A stretch of 30,387 nt of DNA from Avanaerovorax sp964442135 (GCA_964442135.1 CAYTYN010000015.1:1-30387), one strand, 5' to 3'. Numbered from the stretch's first letter, positions 1 to 8,440 are shown. Notes: generated from the letters alone by a model not told the origin. Translations and numbers: made by a program.

Positions 1-64
1 TCAGGCCTAATGACAGCAGCATGACTGCGATCATGAGAATGGCCGCAAATTTCTTCCTTTTCAT
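1..64 (-). CDS. Peptide ABC transporter substrate-binding lipoprotein, N-terminus only
   Basis: Only the first 21 codons are in the window; the gene runs off the left edge. They encode a basic start (MKRKK) followed by a hydrophobic helix ending in LSLGL, which is the shape of a lipoprotein signal peptide; the lipobox cysteine would lie just outside. The ATG at 64 is preceded by AGGAGGA at good spacing. It is the last visible gene of the minus-strand operon B-C-D-F, 47 bp behind the second ATPase. By position it is almost certainly the solute-binding protein (SBP_bac_5 type) of that importer. The mature protein cannot be seen, so the family is inferred from context. Confidence 0.65.
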   Translation of the reverse strand, partial: MKRKKFAAILMIAVMLLSLGL

Positions 65-111
65 TTGTCTTCCTCCTATACTTAAATGTCAAATATATCC
101 GCGGAATCCTT

Positions 112-1164
112 CTATTCCGTTGATACCTCTTCTCCTGCGTCTATCTTTTCTCCTACGCCCTTCCCATCGTACATGAAGCACATTATCTGATGATCGTCGG
201 AAAGATAAACGTTGTCCGGACTTTCCTGTCTACACCTTTCTCCCGCATAAGGGCACCTCGGGTTGAAGTTGCATCCTTCCGGAAGGTTTATCAGACTTCC
301 CGGCTCTCCGCCCATTATATACTTCTCCTTATCCCTGTCGTGAGGATTCAGGATCGGCGACGCCGACATAAGTCCTCTGGTGTACGGGTGCTTTGGATTT
401 TCTATTACTTCTTCGGTAGGTCCGTACTCTACCAGCTTTCCAAGATACATAACGGCGATCTTATCGCTTATGTATCTGATTACGTTAAGGTCGTGAGTGA
501 TGATCAGATAAGTAAGGTTCATCTCCTCCTGGAGATCCAACAGCAGGTTCAGCACCTGTGCCTGTACCGAAATGTCCAGAGCCGAAGTCGGCTCGTCCAG
601 AATCATCACCTTAGGGTTCAGTACCAAGGCTCTCGCTATGGCTATTCTCTGGAGCTGTCCTCCGGAAAGCTGATGAGGATAGCTGTACAGATACCTTTCA
701 TCCATCTTTACCATCTCAAGAGACTTTCTGGCTCTTTCCTTCGCCTCGCTCTTTTTCACACCGTGTATGATGAGAGGTCTCATGATGGAGCTCTCCACCG
801 TCTCTCTCGGATTAAGATTGGAAGCGGGATCCTGGAACACCACGGCAACCTCGGTACGGAGTTTATTCATTTCCTTCTTCGTGGCGCGAGAGAGGTTAAT
901 GCCATTGAAGATAACGCTGCTGTCCGTAGGCTTCGTGAGGCTCAATATTACCCTGGCCAGAGTAGTCTTCCCGCTTCCGGATTCGCCTACAAGTCCGACG
1001 ATTTCTCCCGATTTTATATTAAGGGTTACGTCATCTACAGCCTTTACATACTGCTTCTTCATAAGGCCGCCCATATTTACTGTGAAATACTTTTTAACGT
1101 GATCCAGTTCTATTACGTTTTCCGGGCTGTGTGTGTGCGTCTCTCTTACAGTATTCTCTTTCAT
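112..1164 (-). CDS. Oligopeptide/dipeptide ABC transporter ATP-binding protein, DppF/OppF type
   Basis: This is one of two ATPase subunits that energise an inner-membrane peptide importer. The 350-residue protein has Walker A GESGSGKTT, Q-loop VVFQDP, ABC signature LSGGQLQR, Walker B VMILDEPTSALD and H-loop ITHD. Its C-terminus has the cysteine-containing oligopeptide-transporter extension (NFNPRCPYAGERC), which binds an iron-sulfur cluster in several Opp/Dpp ATPases. The ATG overlaps the stop codon of the preceding DppD gene by one base (TAATG), so the two are translationally coupled. The size is normal for the family. The transported substrate cannot be read from the sequence; peptides are the usual choice. 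Confidence 0.92.
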   Translation of the reverse strand: MKENTVRETHTHSPENVIELDHVKKYFTVNMGGLMKKQYVKAVDDVTLNIKSGEIVGLVGESGSGKTTLARVILSLTKPTDSSVIFNGINLSRATKKEMNKLRTEVAVVFQDPASNLNPRETVESSIMRPLIIHGVKKSEAKERARKSLEMVKMDERYLYSYPHQLSGGQLQRIAIARALVLNPKVMILDEPTSALDISVQAQVLNLLLDLQEEMNLTYLIITHDLNVIRYISDKIAVMYLGKLVEYGPTEEVIENPKHPYTRGLMSASPILNPHDRDKEKYIMGGEPGSLINLPEGCNFNPRCPYAGERCRQESPDNVYLSDDHQIMCFMYDGKGVGEKIDAGEEVSTE

Positions 1165-2135
1165 TACTTATCACCACCTTCCCTGAAACAGCTGTAGGAA
1201 TGTGTGTCTGACACCTGTACAAGAGGTGGTTCCTCCTTCTCACATCTCTCTGTGGCATAAGGGCATCTGTTAGCAAAACGACATCCCTTGAATTCCTCTG
1301 TGATGCGAGGTACGTTTCCATCGATAGTCTGAAGTCGTCCTTCCGATTTCTTTATCCTCGGAAGAGCCTTCATAAGAAGGGAAGAATACGGATGCATCGG
1401 CTTATCGAATATGTCGAACACACTTCCCGTCTCTACTACCTTTCCGGCGTACATTACTACCACGTAATCGGCTACCTCGGCTACGAGTCCGAAGTTATGA
1501 GTTATCAGCATTACCGCCGTATCGTAATCGTCTCTGAGAGCTTTAATGATCCTCAGTATCTGAGCCTCGATGGTAACGTCCAGCGCCGTCGTAGGCTCGT
1601 CGGCTATGAGGAGCTGCGGCTGTCTGGACAGCATCATGGCGATCATAACGCGCTGTCTCATTCCTCCCGACAGCTCGTGGGGAAAGCTCTTTGCACGCTT
1701 TTCGGCGTCAGGCATCTTTACGTCCTTATAGAGCTCTATAACTCTCTTCCAAGCCTCCTCTTTAGACACGTTGTCCAGCTGTATTCCTTCAGCCACCTGC
1801 CATCCGGTAGTGTACACCGGGTTCAGGGAGTCCAGAGGATTCTGGAAAATCATGCCTATATCATAGCCTCTTATTTTTTCTATCTCTTTTTTCTCCATCT
1901 CCAGCAAGTTCTTGCCGTCGAATATGATCTCTCCGCTAACCTTCGCATTATCTCCCGCAAGGAGCTTCAATACCGTATGAGCTACGGTGGATTTTCCGCA
2001 TCCGGATTCTCCCACTACGGCGAGGATCTCCCCTTTTCTTATCTCAAAGCTGACATCGCTTACGGCGGACAGATAACCATCCTTTACCTTGTAGTCCACA
2101 CAAAGGTTTTCTACTTTTATCAATTTATCTCCCAT
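1164..2135 (-). CDS. Oligopeptide/dipeptide ABC transporter ATP-binding protein, DppD/OppD type
   Basis: This is the partner ATPase of the importer. The 323-residue protein has Walker A GESGCGKS, Q-loop MIFQNP, signature LSGGMRQR, Walker B LLIADEPTTALD and H-loop ITHN. The C-terminal Cys region (CRFANRCPYATERC) is the Opp/Dpp extension. The start ATG follows AAGGAGG, and the gene begins 13 bp after the permease stop. HELSGGMRQRVMIAMML is the usual DppD/OppD signature form, while the downstream protein has the DppF/OppF form, so the two form a heterodimer. Confidence 0.92.
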   Translation of the reverse strand: MGDKLIKVENLCVDYKVKDGYLSAVSDVSFEIRKGEILAVVGESGCGKSTVAHTVLKLLAGDNAKVSGEIIFDGKNLLEMEKKEIEKIRGYDIGMIFQNPLDSLNPVYTTGWQVAEGIQLDNVSKEEAWKRVIELYKDVKMPDAEKRAKSFPHELSGGMRQRVMIAMMLSRQPQLLIADEPTTALDVTIEAQILRIIKALRDDYDTAVMLITHNFGLVAEVADYVVVMYAGKVVETGSVFDIFDKPMHPYSSLLMKALPRIKKSEGRLQTIDGNVPRITEEFKGCRFANRCPYATERCEKEEPPLVQVSDTHSYSCFREGGDK

Positions 2136-2148
2136 GTTTACGGCCTCC

Positions 2149-2997
2149 TTACTGTGATTTCATCTTTACATCAAGAAGGTCTCTCAGGCCTTCGCCCAAA
2201 AGATTAAAACCGAATACCGTATATACCAGAGCGAGACCGGGGAAGATACAGAGCCAAGGACCTCTCGAAATATATTTGATACCCTCTGATACCATGAGTC
2301 CCCAGTCAGGTGAAGGAGGCATTGAACCTACTCCTAAAAAGCTGAGGGTCGTGGTCGACATGATAGTCCCCGGAAGACTCATGGAGACGGTTACTATGAT
2401 TATAGGAACTATATTGGGAAGTATATATCTGAACATTATAGCTCTCGACGATTCACCGAAGGCTATACCCGTTTCAACGAACGCCTGGTTCTTTAGCGAC
2501 ATAGTCTTCGCTCGAACTATCCTCGTGTAGCTCGCCCAGTTTACTATAGAAATGGCGATTATAGCGTTGACAAGGCCTGAGCCGATAATCGTCACTACTG
2601 CCAGCGCCATGATAAGGCCCGGAATGCAGTAGGTCAGATCAGCGATAAAGGTGAGCCCTTTATCGACAGCTCCTCCGAAGTATCCGGCGAGAAGACCCAG
2701 GGTAACTCCGACTACGATCTGGAGCCCTGCTCCTATAACGGCAACCTGAAGGGTAATCCTTGTACCGTACACTATACGGCTGAACACATCTCGTCCCATA
2801 TAATCCGTTCCGAAGAGGTGTTCTAAACTGGGCGAAAGCAATACGGTCTCCGTACTGGCTGCGTCGTACTCGTACGGGGCTATGACATCTGCGAATATCG
2901 CTAAGATGACAATGCTCAAAACCATTACGAGCCCTATCAGAAAGTTTACGTTTTTATAAAAAGATGTTAAGAATTCCTTTAACGGACTTTGATTCAC
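2149..2997 (-). CDS. Peptide ABC transporter permease, DppC type
   Basis: This is the second membrane-spanning subunit of the importer. The 282-residue protein has an N-terminal membrane helix (about residues 18-38), the conserved EHLFGTDYMGRDVFSRIVYG block of DppC/OppC proteins, and further helices. The EAA-type cytoplasmic loop (VETGIAFGESSRAIMFRYIL) contacts the ATPases, and the C-terminus is typical (CIFPGLALVYTVFGFNLLGEGLRD). The start codon is GTG, and its first base is the last base of the upstream TAG stop, so it is translationally coupled to DppB. No disruption is seen. Confidence 0.9.
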   Translation of the reverse strand: MNQSPLKEFLTSFYKNVNFLIGLVMVLSIVILAIFADVIAPYEYDAASTETVLLSPSLEHLFGTDYMGRDVFSRIVYGTRITLQVAVIGAGLQIVVGVTLGLLAGYFGGAVDKGLTFIADLTYCIPGLIMALAVVTIIGSGLVNAIIAISIVNWASYTRIVRAKTMSLKNQAFVETGIAFGESSRAIMFRYILPNIVPIIIVTVSMSLPGTIMSTTTLSFLGVGSMPPSPDWGLMVSEGIKYISRGPWLCIFPGLALVYTVFGFNLLGEGLRDLLDVKMKSQ

Positions 2998-3935
2998 TAC
3001 TTGTCACCCCCTGTTACGGATATTCTGATCCTCGGATCGAGCAGTCCCAATACGATGTCACTTAAAATATTACATACAACAGTGAGTACCGTGATGATGA
3101 GTATAATTGCCTGTACTACGTTGAAATCCTGTTGGATTATAGATGTAAGCATGAGACTGCCCATTCCCGGTATACCGAAAATATTCTCGATGATCATGTA
3201 TCCGGATATAGTCCAAGGCAGGGACATGAACACGCCTACAGTTATTACAATAAGTGAATTCCTGAGCACGTGTCTCGTAAGAACCCGCCTTTCGGGAAGT
3301 CCCTTCGCATAAGCAGTGGTAACGTATTTTTCTTTGAGCACGTCGAGAGCCTCAGCCCTAGTGAGCCTGATAGTGGACGCAAGACCTCCGATTACACCGG
3401 CAGTGATAGGAAGAACATAGTGCTGCCAGGTTTCGAATCCGCTAAGCGGGAGGACTCCCAGTCCTACTGCGAATGTCAGCATCAGCAGTATGGAAAGCCA
3501 GAATGACGGAACAGCTGTCATAAAAAGGGACGCGTTAACCGTGATTCTGTCAAAAGCCTTGTCCTTCTTAAACGCACAGTAAAGTCCGAGGGGAACCGAA
3601 ATGGCGTAGTGGATTACCATGGTTATAAGGGTGAGCCTCAAGCTGATGGGTATGCGTGTGCTAACCATGCTCCAAACAGAAACACGGTATTTGTAGGAAA
3701 GACCGAAGTCTCCCTGTAAAATTCCTGCTACCCAGTTGAAATACTGAACGAGCAAAGGTTTGTCCAGTCCGTACTGCTGCCTGAGACTTTCAAGATTCTC
3801 GACCTTGACTAACGGTCCTGCCATGATGGTGACAGGGTCTCCCGGCATGAGATAAATCATGCAGAATACCAGGAATGATACACAGATCAGCAGGATTACG
3901 CCGAGTCCGAGTTTTTTCAAGACATAATTTCTCAT
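2997..3935 (-). CDS. Peptide ABC transporter permease, DppB type
   Basis: This is the first gene of the minus-strand importer operon. The roughly 312-residue integral membrane protein has DppB hallmarks: an N-terminal helix followed by YLMPGDPV, the FGLSYKYRVSVWSMVSTRIPISLRLT region, and the EAA loop ending YAKGLPERRVLTRHVLRNSL. I prefer the ATG at 3935, which lies 12 nt behind AGAGGAG. A TTG four codons upstream (3947) directly abuts that ribosome site and is less likely. A sigma-54-like element lies about 95 bp upstream of the ATG and reads toward this gene. The operon order B-C-D-F-binding protein is a common clostridial arrangement. Confidence 0.88.
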   Translation of the reverse strand: MRNYVLKKLGLGVILLICVSFLVFCMIYLMPGDPVTIMAGPLVKVENLESLRQQYGLDKPLLVQYFNWVAGILQGDFGLSYKYRVSVWSMVSTRIPISLRLTLITMVIHYAISVPLGLYCAFKKDKAFDRITVNASLFMTAVPSFWLSILLMLTFAVGLGVLPLSGFETWQHYVLPITAGVIGGLASTIRLTRAEALDVLKEKYVTTAYAKGLPERRVLTRHVLRNSLIVITVGVFMSLPWTISGYMIIENIFGIPGMGSLMLTSIIQQDFNVVQAIILIITVLTVVCNILSDIVLGLLDPRIRISVTGGDK

Positions 3936-4026
3936 TCGAGAATACAACTCCTCTCTTTCAGATTTGAAAAATATGTATCAGCGCGGCAGTGTTCGCGCAC
4001 GGTCTAGTCGACCTCTTTTCATAATC

Positions 4027-4041
4027 GCAAGTCTCATGCCA
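4027..4041 (-). promoter_or_regulatory. Candidate sigma-54 (-24/-12) promoter of the minus-strand dpp operon
   Basis: On the minus strand the sequence reads TGGCATGAGACTTGC. It matches the consensus TGGCACG-N4-TTGC at all fixed positions but one, including the invariant GG at -24 and GC at -12 with correct spacing. It lies upstream of dppB, and its -24 half is shared with the left arm of the adjacent palindrome. A sigma-54 activator is encoded nearby at 5839-7878. No start-site data are available. Confidence 0.62.
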
Positions 4042-4072
4042 AATATATGAGAACCCGATCTCATATATTTGG
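4039..4072. promoter_or_regulatory. Palindromic operator candidate between divergent sigma-54-like promoters
   Basis: This is a perfect inverted repeat with 14-bp arms (CCAAATATATGAGA at 4039-4052 and its complement at 4059-4072) separated by 6 bp. It sits between the two divergent -24/-12 elements. No poly-T follows either side, so a terminator is unlikely. A related AT-rich dyad beginning CCAAAATATATC adjoins the third sigma-54-like element at 16188-16202. Its place suggests a binding site for the activator or for another regulator. Confidence 0.6.
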
Positions 4073-4081
4073 TTATTATTT

Positions 4082-4097
4082 TGTCACGTAATTTGCA
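4082..4097 (+). promoter_or_regulatory. Candidate sigma-54 (-24/-12) promoter of the serine hydrolase gene
   Basis: TGTCACGTAATTTGCA matches TGGCACG-N4-TTGCW with exact spacing and one mismatch. That mismatch is in the second G of the -24 GG pair, normally strongly conserved, so this is weaker than its minus-strand counterpart. The predicted start would be about 12 bp beyond, leaving a 5' leader of around 60 nt before the ATG at 4170. Confidence 0.48.
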
Positions 4098-4169
4098 TAC
4101 AAATCTCACAGACGGTCTTTATTCTGTAGACAATACGGAAGGACGATTACACACTTTAGGAGGTTAAAC

Positions 4170-5603
4170 ATGTTTGACACTACAGCACTTGATAAACACC
4201 TGGGAGAACTATTCAGGGAGAAGGGCTATCCCAGCGTCGCAGTATGCGTCCGCGGTCCCGAAGGTATAATCTTTGAGAAGGGCTACGGCTATACGGATAT
4301 GGCTAAAACCAATCCTGCAAACTCAGACAGCATTTACGGTATCGCTTCAATGAGCAAATCCATGACAACTCTTGCATGCGCCATACTTCAAGCCGAGGGA
4401 AAGCTGGACTTCTCTGACCCGGTTATAAAGTACTTCCCCGATTTCAGAATCCCGGGAACGCCTAAGGAATGTGTCACTTTAAGACATCTGGCCATGCACA
4501 CCGCCGGCATACCGCCTATCCCTCCTCTGGAATGGTCCATAGTGATGAACTCGACTGAAAGAGACAGCGAGTATTCCAGAAAGCTTAAGGAATCCGCACC
4601 TAATAAGATGGACACTATTGAGGACATTATTGACTTTATCGCAAACAGCGGAGCTTACGAGCCTCTGGGCGCTCCGGGGGAATATATGAGCTATTCCAAC
4701 GAGGCCTACGCTATCTTATCCTACGTCGTCGATCAGGCCTCCGGCACGACCCTGGAAGAATTCCTGGATGAAAGGATATTCAAGCCTTTGGGAATGACCC
4801 GATCTGTCCTGGACTTAGACGGCTCCCAAGCCGTAAAGCTGGGCGCTGACGGAAATATCACCGAGCTGTTCGAGGTTAACGAAAACGGCGAGCTGTATTC
4901 CGACACAAACTGGTCCATCCTTCCTCCGTACCGCGGCTGCGCTTGTGTTAAGTCCACGGCCCGGGATATGACCAAATATTATCTCATGCTGGCTCAGGGC
5001 GGAAAATTCGAAGGAAAACAGATTATCCCGGCGGAAGCGGTTGAAATCCTCATAGGCCGCGAGTTTCCCGAAACGGCGAGACCTTTCTACTGCTTCGGTC
5101 TTAATAAGAGAATAAAGGAGGGAAGAGTCCTCTGCGAGCATAGCGGCGGCCTCCACGGCGTATCCACCAACGGCGGTCTCATAAAGGAGGAACCGGGAAA
5201 GGCGGGTTATTCCATGGTTGCTCTCTGCAACCGGGGAGAGGTGTCTGCCGAACCCTTCGTGTGGGCATGCTATAACATGATATTAGGTCTTCCTCTTAAG
5301 ACCAAGCATTATTGGGCGATTCCCAACGGCTGCAAGTTCAGCGCTCCCGAGATGATCACGGGAACCTATATAAGCAGGGAGGGCAATCCTTCTTACTGCA
5401 TAGTTACAGCTGACGAAGACGGCAATGTGAAGGCGAATTATCTCGATTCCCCTCTGAACCTTCATTACTGCGGCGGAACCCTGTTCAGCGCCAGAACTGA
5501 AGCGGATCCTGACACTCAGCAGACCACCATGGAGTTCTACATCAGAGACGGCCGGGCCTGGGCGGTAAGGTGTTACACCAGAATATACCAGAGAGTGGAA
5601 TAA
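4170..5603 (+). CDS. Serine hydrolase, beta-lactamase/class C penicillin-binding fold
   Basis: The 477-residue protein belongs to the Beta-lactamase family PF00144 (esterases, D-aminopeptidases, peptidases, class C beta-lactamases). The catalytic S60-x-x-K63 (SMSK), the Y175-S-N177 motif and the third-box HSGG (H324-G327, in place of KTG) are all present. The HxG form is typical of esterase or peptidase members, not true beta-lactamases. There is no signal peptide, so it should act in the cytoplasm. A C-terminal domain (about residues 375-477) resembles the lipocalin-like extension often seen in these enzymes. It starts after TAGGAGG. It is divergent from a peptide importer, so hydrolysis of an imported peptide or D-amino-acid amide is a reasonable inference. 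Resistance to antibiotics is not implied. Confidence 0.85.
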   Translation: MFDTTALDKHLGELFREKGYPSVAVCVRGPEGIIFEKGYGYTDMAKTNPANSDSIYGIASMSKSMTTLACAILQAEGKLDFSDPVIKYFPDFRIPGTPKECVTLRHLAMHTAGIPPIPPLEWSIVMNSTERDSEYSRKLKESAPNKMDTIEDIIDFIANSGAYEPLGAPGEYMSYSNEAYAILSYVVDQASGTTLEEFLDERIFKPLGMTRSVLDLDGSQAVKLGADGNITELFEVNENGELYSDTNWSILPPYRGCACVKSTARDMTKYYLMLAQGGKFEGKQIIPAEAVEILIGREFPETARPFYCFGLNKRIKEGRVLCEHSGGLHGVSTNGGLIKEEPGKAGYSMVALCNRGEVSAEPFVWACYNMILGLPLKTKHYWAIPNGCKFSAPEMITGTYISREGNPSYCIVTADEDGNVKANYLDSPLNLHYCGGTLFSARTEADPDTQQTTMEFYIRDGRAWAVRCYTRIYQRVE

Positions 5604-5659
5604 CTCATATCCGTTTTTTATACAAATATGTAAATATATAAATTCTTTTTTTCATCGAC

Positions 5660-5692
5660 CTCGCCTGCCTCTTTTTAGGCAGGCGAGTTTTT
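5660..5692 (+). terminator. Rho-independent terminator after the serine hydrolase
   Basis: A perfect 10-bp GC-rich stem (CTCGCCTGCC / GGCAGGCGAG) with an 8-nt loop is followed by TTTTT. It ends transcription about 60 bp after the stop at 5603. Confidence 0.9.
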
Positions 5693-5700
5693 CCCGAGAC

Positions 5701-5739
5701 AATTGGGTTTTATGTCGATTGTGAACATAAAACCCAATT
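5701..5739. repeat. Perfect 15-bp inverted repeat upstream of the sigma-54 activator gene
   Basis: The arms AATTGGGTTTTATGT (5701-5715) and its exact complement (5725-5739) are separated by 9 bp. No T-tract follows, and a proper terminator already lies just upstream, so an operator or autoregulatory site for the activator gene 100 bp downstream is more likely. It shares only a CCAA/TTGG edge with the other palindromes in the window. Confidence 0.6.
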
Positions 5740-5767
5740 AAAACCCCATATTTCACATACTCTTCTC

Positions 5768-5796
5768 TTTAAGTTCCCCAAACTTTTTGGTATAAT
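5768..5796 (+). promoter_or_regulatory. Possible sigma-70 promoter of the activator gene
   Basis: A perfect -10 hexamer TATAAT lies at 5791-5796, 42 bp before the ATG at 5839. The -35 at 17-bp spacing (TTTAAG) is poor. No -24/-12 element is seen here, as expected if the activator is made by the housekeeping polymerase. Confidence 0.4.
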
Positions 5797-5838
5797 TGAC
5801 AATATCATAATATTGGTTTGCTCGGAAGGAACAACGTA

Positions 5839-7878
5839 ATGAAGAAAATCGCTGTCATCTATGAATCGCGAAACGATATTGGCCTTGTGCGCTTTGTCGC
5901 CAACACCATAGAGGACGTTTTTCGCGATTATGCTTTTGTAGAAAACTATTTTCTCAATGAACTCCCTGACGACTTCAAGATCTATGCAGACGCATACCTG
6001 GTAAGCGACAGCTCTGCAATCCAGCCCGCTAAGGGTCATCTCGACAGTTTTAATACTCTCGCAATACTTTCCCGGGAAATAAACAGTAACAGGATAGAGG
6101 AGCTTAACCAGCTTCCGCCGGACACTGATGTGCTGGTTGTCAGCGACAGCTACAAGACGTCTGTAGAACTCATTTACAATCTCTACAGTTTCAGGATGAA
6201 CCACTTGAACTTCTTTCCTTTTAATCCTGACGTTGGGGATTCCGACGCCTATTCCGGGTTTACCGTCGCTTTGACGCCGGGAGAAGCTCAGCTGGTACCG
6301 CCCTTCATAGAAAGGCTCATAGATATCGGCCCCAGAGAGGTTTCCTCTCACACTCTCATCCGGCTGATGGATATCCTGTCTATCCACATAGATAATGTAC
6401 ATAAGAATCTTATAAGACACATTAAGAGGTACTTCGATACCAGCATAGGTCTTCATGACATCTACCTTAACAGTTATCTGAGGAGCAAGGCCTTCGATAA
6501 GCTGCTGAATCTTTCAGGTTCTGCCACTTTGCTGACCGACGATCAGTACAATATAATTTCTTCCAACGAAAAGGCGGAGATCGATATCTTTTCTCCGTAT
6601 AATCGCGCTAACCCCGCCGTGAAAGCGGATAAAGGCGCCCGAATAAATCTCAGGGATATGGAGGGTTTTTCGTCTATCAACCTAGATTCAAAGGAGAGAT
6701 CCGCCGTTGTAATGAACGGAAAGAAATATTCCGTAGAGAAGGAGCCTATCTCAGTAATGGATGAGATTCTCGGATATTTTATCACTTTGCGAAGCGGAGA
6801 GGAGAAGGGAAACGTATCTCAGACGCCCGGGAATAAACCTGAAAATCGAAAACCGAAAGCGAAATACCGCTTCTCCAACATAGTCCACGGCTCGGAAGCG
6901 ATGGCGGAGTGCATTTCCACTGCTAAAACCGCCGCCCGCACCGACCACACTATCCTCATTACCGGTGAAAGCGGTACGGGAAAGGAGCTTCTGGCTCAAT
7001 CCATCCACAATTATTCTCAGCGCACAGACGCCCCTTTTGTCGCCATAAACTGTGCGGCTCTGCCTGAGACTCTTCTGGAATCAGAGCTGTTCGGATACGA
7101 GAGCGGCGCGTTCACCGGAGCAAGAAAAACCGGCAAAATCGGACTTTTCGAGCAGGCCGCGGGGGGAACTATTTTCCTCGATGAGATAGGGGATATATCC
7201 TTCCAAATGCAGCTTTCTCTTCTCAGGGTCCTTCAGGAGAAACAGATAATGAGAATAGGCGGCGATTCCCCCATCTACGTGGACACCAGGGTCATTTCCG
7301 CCACTAACAAAAACCTGACTGAAGAGGTGAAGAAGGGCAACTTCAGAAAGGATCTTTTTTACAGGCTCAACGTGATAACCGTACACGTGCCGACTCTCGC
7401 AGAACGAAAAGAGGATATACTGCCTATTATGCTCCACTTCTTAGGGGACTCATACAGCTCCCTTACCGATTCAGACAAGGATTTGCTGAAGCGCTATTCG
7501 TGGCCCGGAAATGTCAGAGAGCTGGAAAGCGTCGGGACTTACTTCGAGACCTTCCATTCCCTTCCCGAATATCTGTCCTCCTTCTCCGACGGCGAGGTCA
7601 GCGCTTCTGCGGCTCCTGCCTTTGATACAGAGAACATTAAGAAGCAGATCCTGGGCATAATTCTTTCCGGAACGCAGATCGCCCACGGCATAGGCAGAAG
7701 CTCCCTTTCAGAGGGTCTTAAACAAAAAGGGATTCACATAGGTGATAAGAAGCTGAGGGGCATACTGAAGGATATGTGCGATAACGATCTCATCACCATA
7801 GAAAAAGGGCGCATAGGCATGAGGATAACTTCTAAAGGATATCAGTCTCTTAAGATTCTCGGGTATATGCAGAAATAG
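5839..7878 (+). CDS. Sigma-54-dependent enhancer-binding transcriptional activator
   Basis: This 679-residue protein is a bacterial enhancer-binding protein. Residues 1 to about 200 form an N-terminal sensory region that I do not recognise with certainty; its opening (MKKIAVIYES) is loosely PrpR_N-like. A PAS-like stretch follows (about 215-310). The AAA+ domain (about 345-585) has Walker A GESGTGK (376-382), the sigma-54-contacting GAFTGA loop (423-428), Walker B FLDE (446-449), sensor I region RVISATN and the RKDLFYRLNV block. The C-terminus (about 605-679) lacks an obvious Fis-type helix-turn-helix and instead looks like a winged helix ending ITIEKGRIGMRITSKG. The ATG at 5839 is chosen because GGAAGGA lies 8 nt upstream; a TTG at 5818 is less likely. 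It probably drives the -24/-12 elements at 4027, 4082 and 16188. Confidence 0.93.
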   Translation: MKKIAVIYESRNDIGLVRFVANTIEDVFRDYAFVENYFLNELPDDFKIYADAYLVSDSSAIQPAKGHLDSFNTLAILSREINSNRIEELNQLPPDTDVLVVSDSYKTSVELIYNLYSFRMNHLNFFPFNPDVGDSDAYSGFTVALTPGEAQLVPPFIERLIDIGPREVSSHTLIRLMDILSIHIDNVHKNLIRHIKRYFDTSIGLHDIYLNSYLRSKAFDKLLNLSGSATLLTDDQYNIISSNEKAEIDIFSPYNRANPAVKADKGARINLRDMEGFSSINLDSKERSAVVMNGKKYSVEKEPISVMDEILGYFITLRSGEEKGNVSQTPGNKPENRKPKAKYRFSNIVHGSEAMAECISTAKTAARTDHTILITGESGTGKELLAQSIHNYSQRTDAPFVAINCAALPETLLESELFGYESGAFTGARKTGKIGLFEQAAGGTIFLDEIGDISFQMQLSLLRVLQEKQIMRIGGDSPIYVDTRVISATNKNLTEEVKKGNFRKDLFYRLNVITVHVPTLAERKEDILPIMLHFLGDSYSSLTDSDKDLLKRYSWPGNVRELESVGTYFETFHSLPEYLSSFSDGEVSASAAPAFDTENIKKQILGIILSGTQIAHGIGRSSLSEGLKQKGIHIGDKKLRGILKDMCDNDLITIEKGRIGMRITSKGYQSLKILGYMQK

Positions 7879-7999
7879 GGCTGGGTTCGATTCTCCGGCT
7901 TTACACGATAATCACACGGAATACTGCCGCTTTTTCTTTTAATTCCCTGTGAAATATGTTATCATTCTGGATAGACTTTTAAGAAGAACAGGTTTATGT

Positions 8000-8440
8000 A
8001 TGAAAACACTGGATGAAATCGATTTCAGAATTTTAAAGACGTTAAGCTCCAACGCCAGAACGCCTCTGAAAGACCTTTCCGCCCACGCTTATCTTACCAC
8101 GCCGGCGGTTTCCGCCCGTCTGGACAAGCTGGAGAAGGAGGGTTATATAAAAGGCTATCACGCTGAAATCGACCTCGAGAAGATGGGATATATCGTTAAG
8201 GCTTTCATTATGATCACTGTGGAGCCTGAGGACAGGGATAAGTTTACGGATTTTATCAGTAAGGAGCCATGCGTTATGGAATGTCACCACATCACCGGAC
8301 CATACTCCATGCTTATGCAGGTAGTTTTCAAAACCACCTCCGCCTTGGATAAATTTCTCGGACGGCTCCAGGTGTTCGGAAAAACCGAGACTCAGGTGGT
8401 ATTTTCAACCATCATGGAAAACCGCAGCATTGTTCTGTAG
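8000..8440 (+). CDS. Lrp/AsnC family transcriptional regulator
   Basis: The 146-residue protein has an N-terminal winged helix-turn-helix (MKTLDEIDFRILKTLSSNAR...TTPAVSARLDKLEKEGYIKGYHAEID). A C-terminal RAM/AsnC ligand-binding domain follows (about residues 62-140, including the CHHITGPYSMLMQV strand that corresponds to the usual G-x-D/Y-x-ll region). I choose the ATG at 8000, where homology begins; an upstream in-frame extension from 7949 has no family sequence. The ribosome site is weak. It is followed after 35 bp by the VanY-like gene in the same direction and may be cotranscribed with it. Members usually bind amino acids and control transport or catabolism, which fits the neighbourhood. 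Confidence 0.88.
   Translation: MKTLDEIDFRILKTLSSNARTPLKDLSAHAYLTTPAVSARLDKLEKEGYIKGYHAEIDLEKMGYIVKAFIMITVEPEDRDKFTDFISKEPCVMECHHITGPYSMLMQVVFKTTSALDKFLGRLQVFGKTETQVVFSTIMENRSIVL

Noticed and set aside
190..1197. Long open frame on the plus strand opposite the DppF gene
   Set aside because: It lacks a ribosome site and any family motif, and it mirrors a clear ATPase gene on the other strand.
4170..5603. Class C beta-lactamase giving drug resistance
   Set aside because: The protein has no signal peptide and has HSGG in place of KTG; the context is peptide import, so a cytosolic esterase or peptidase is more likely.
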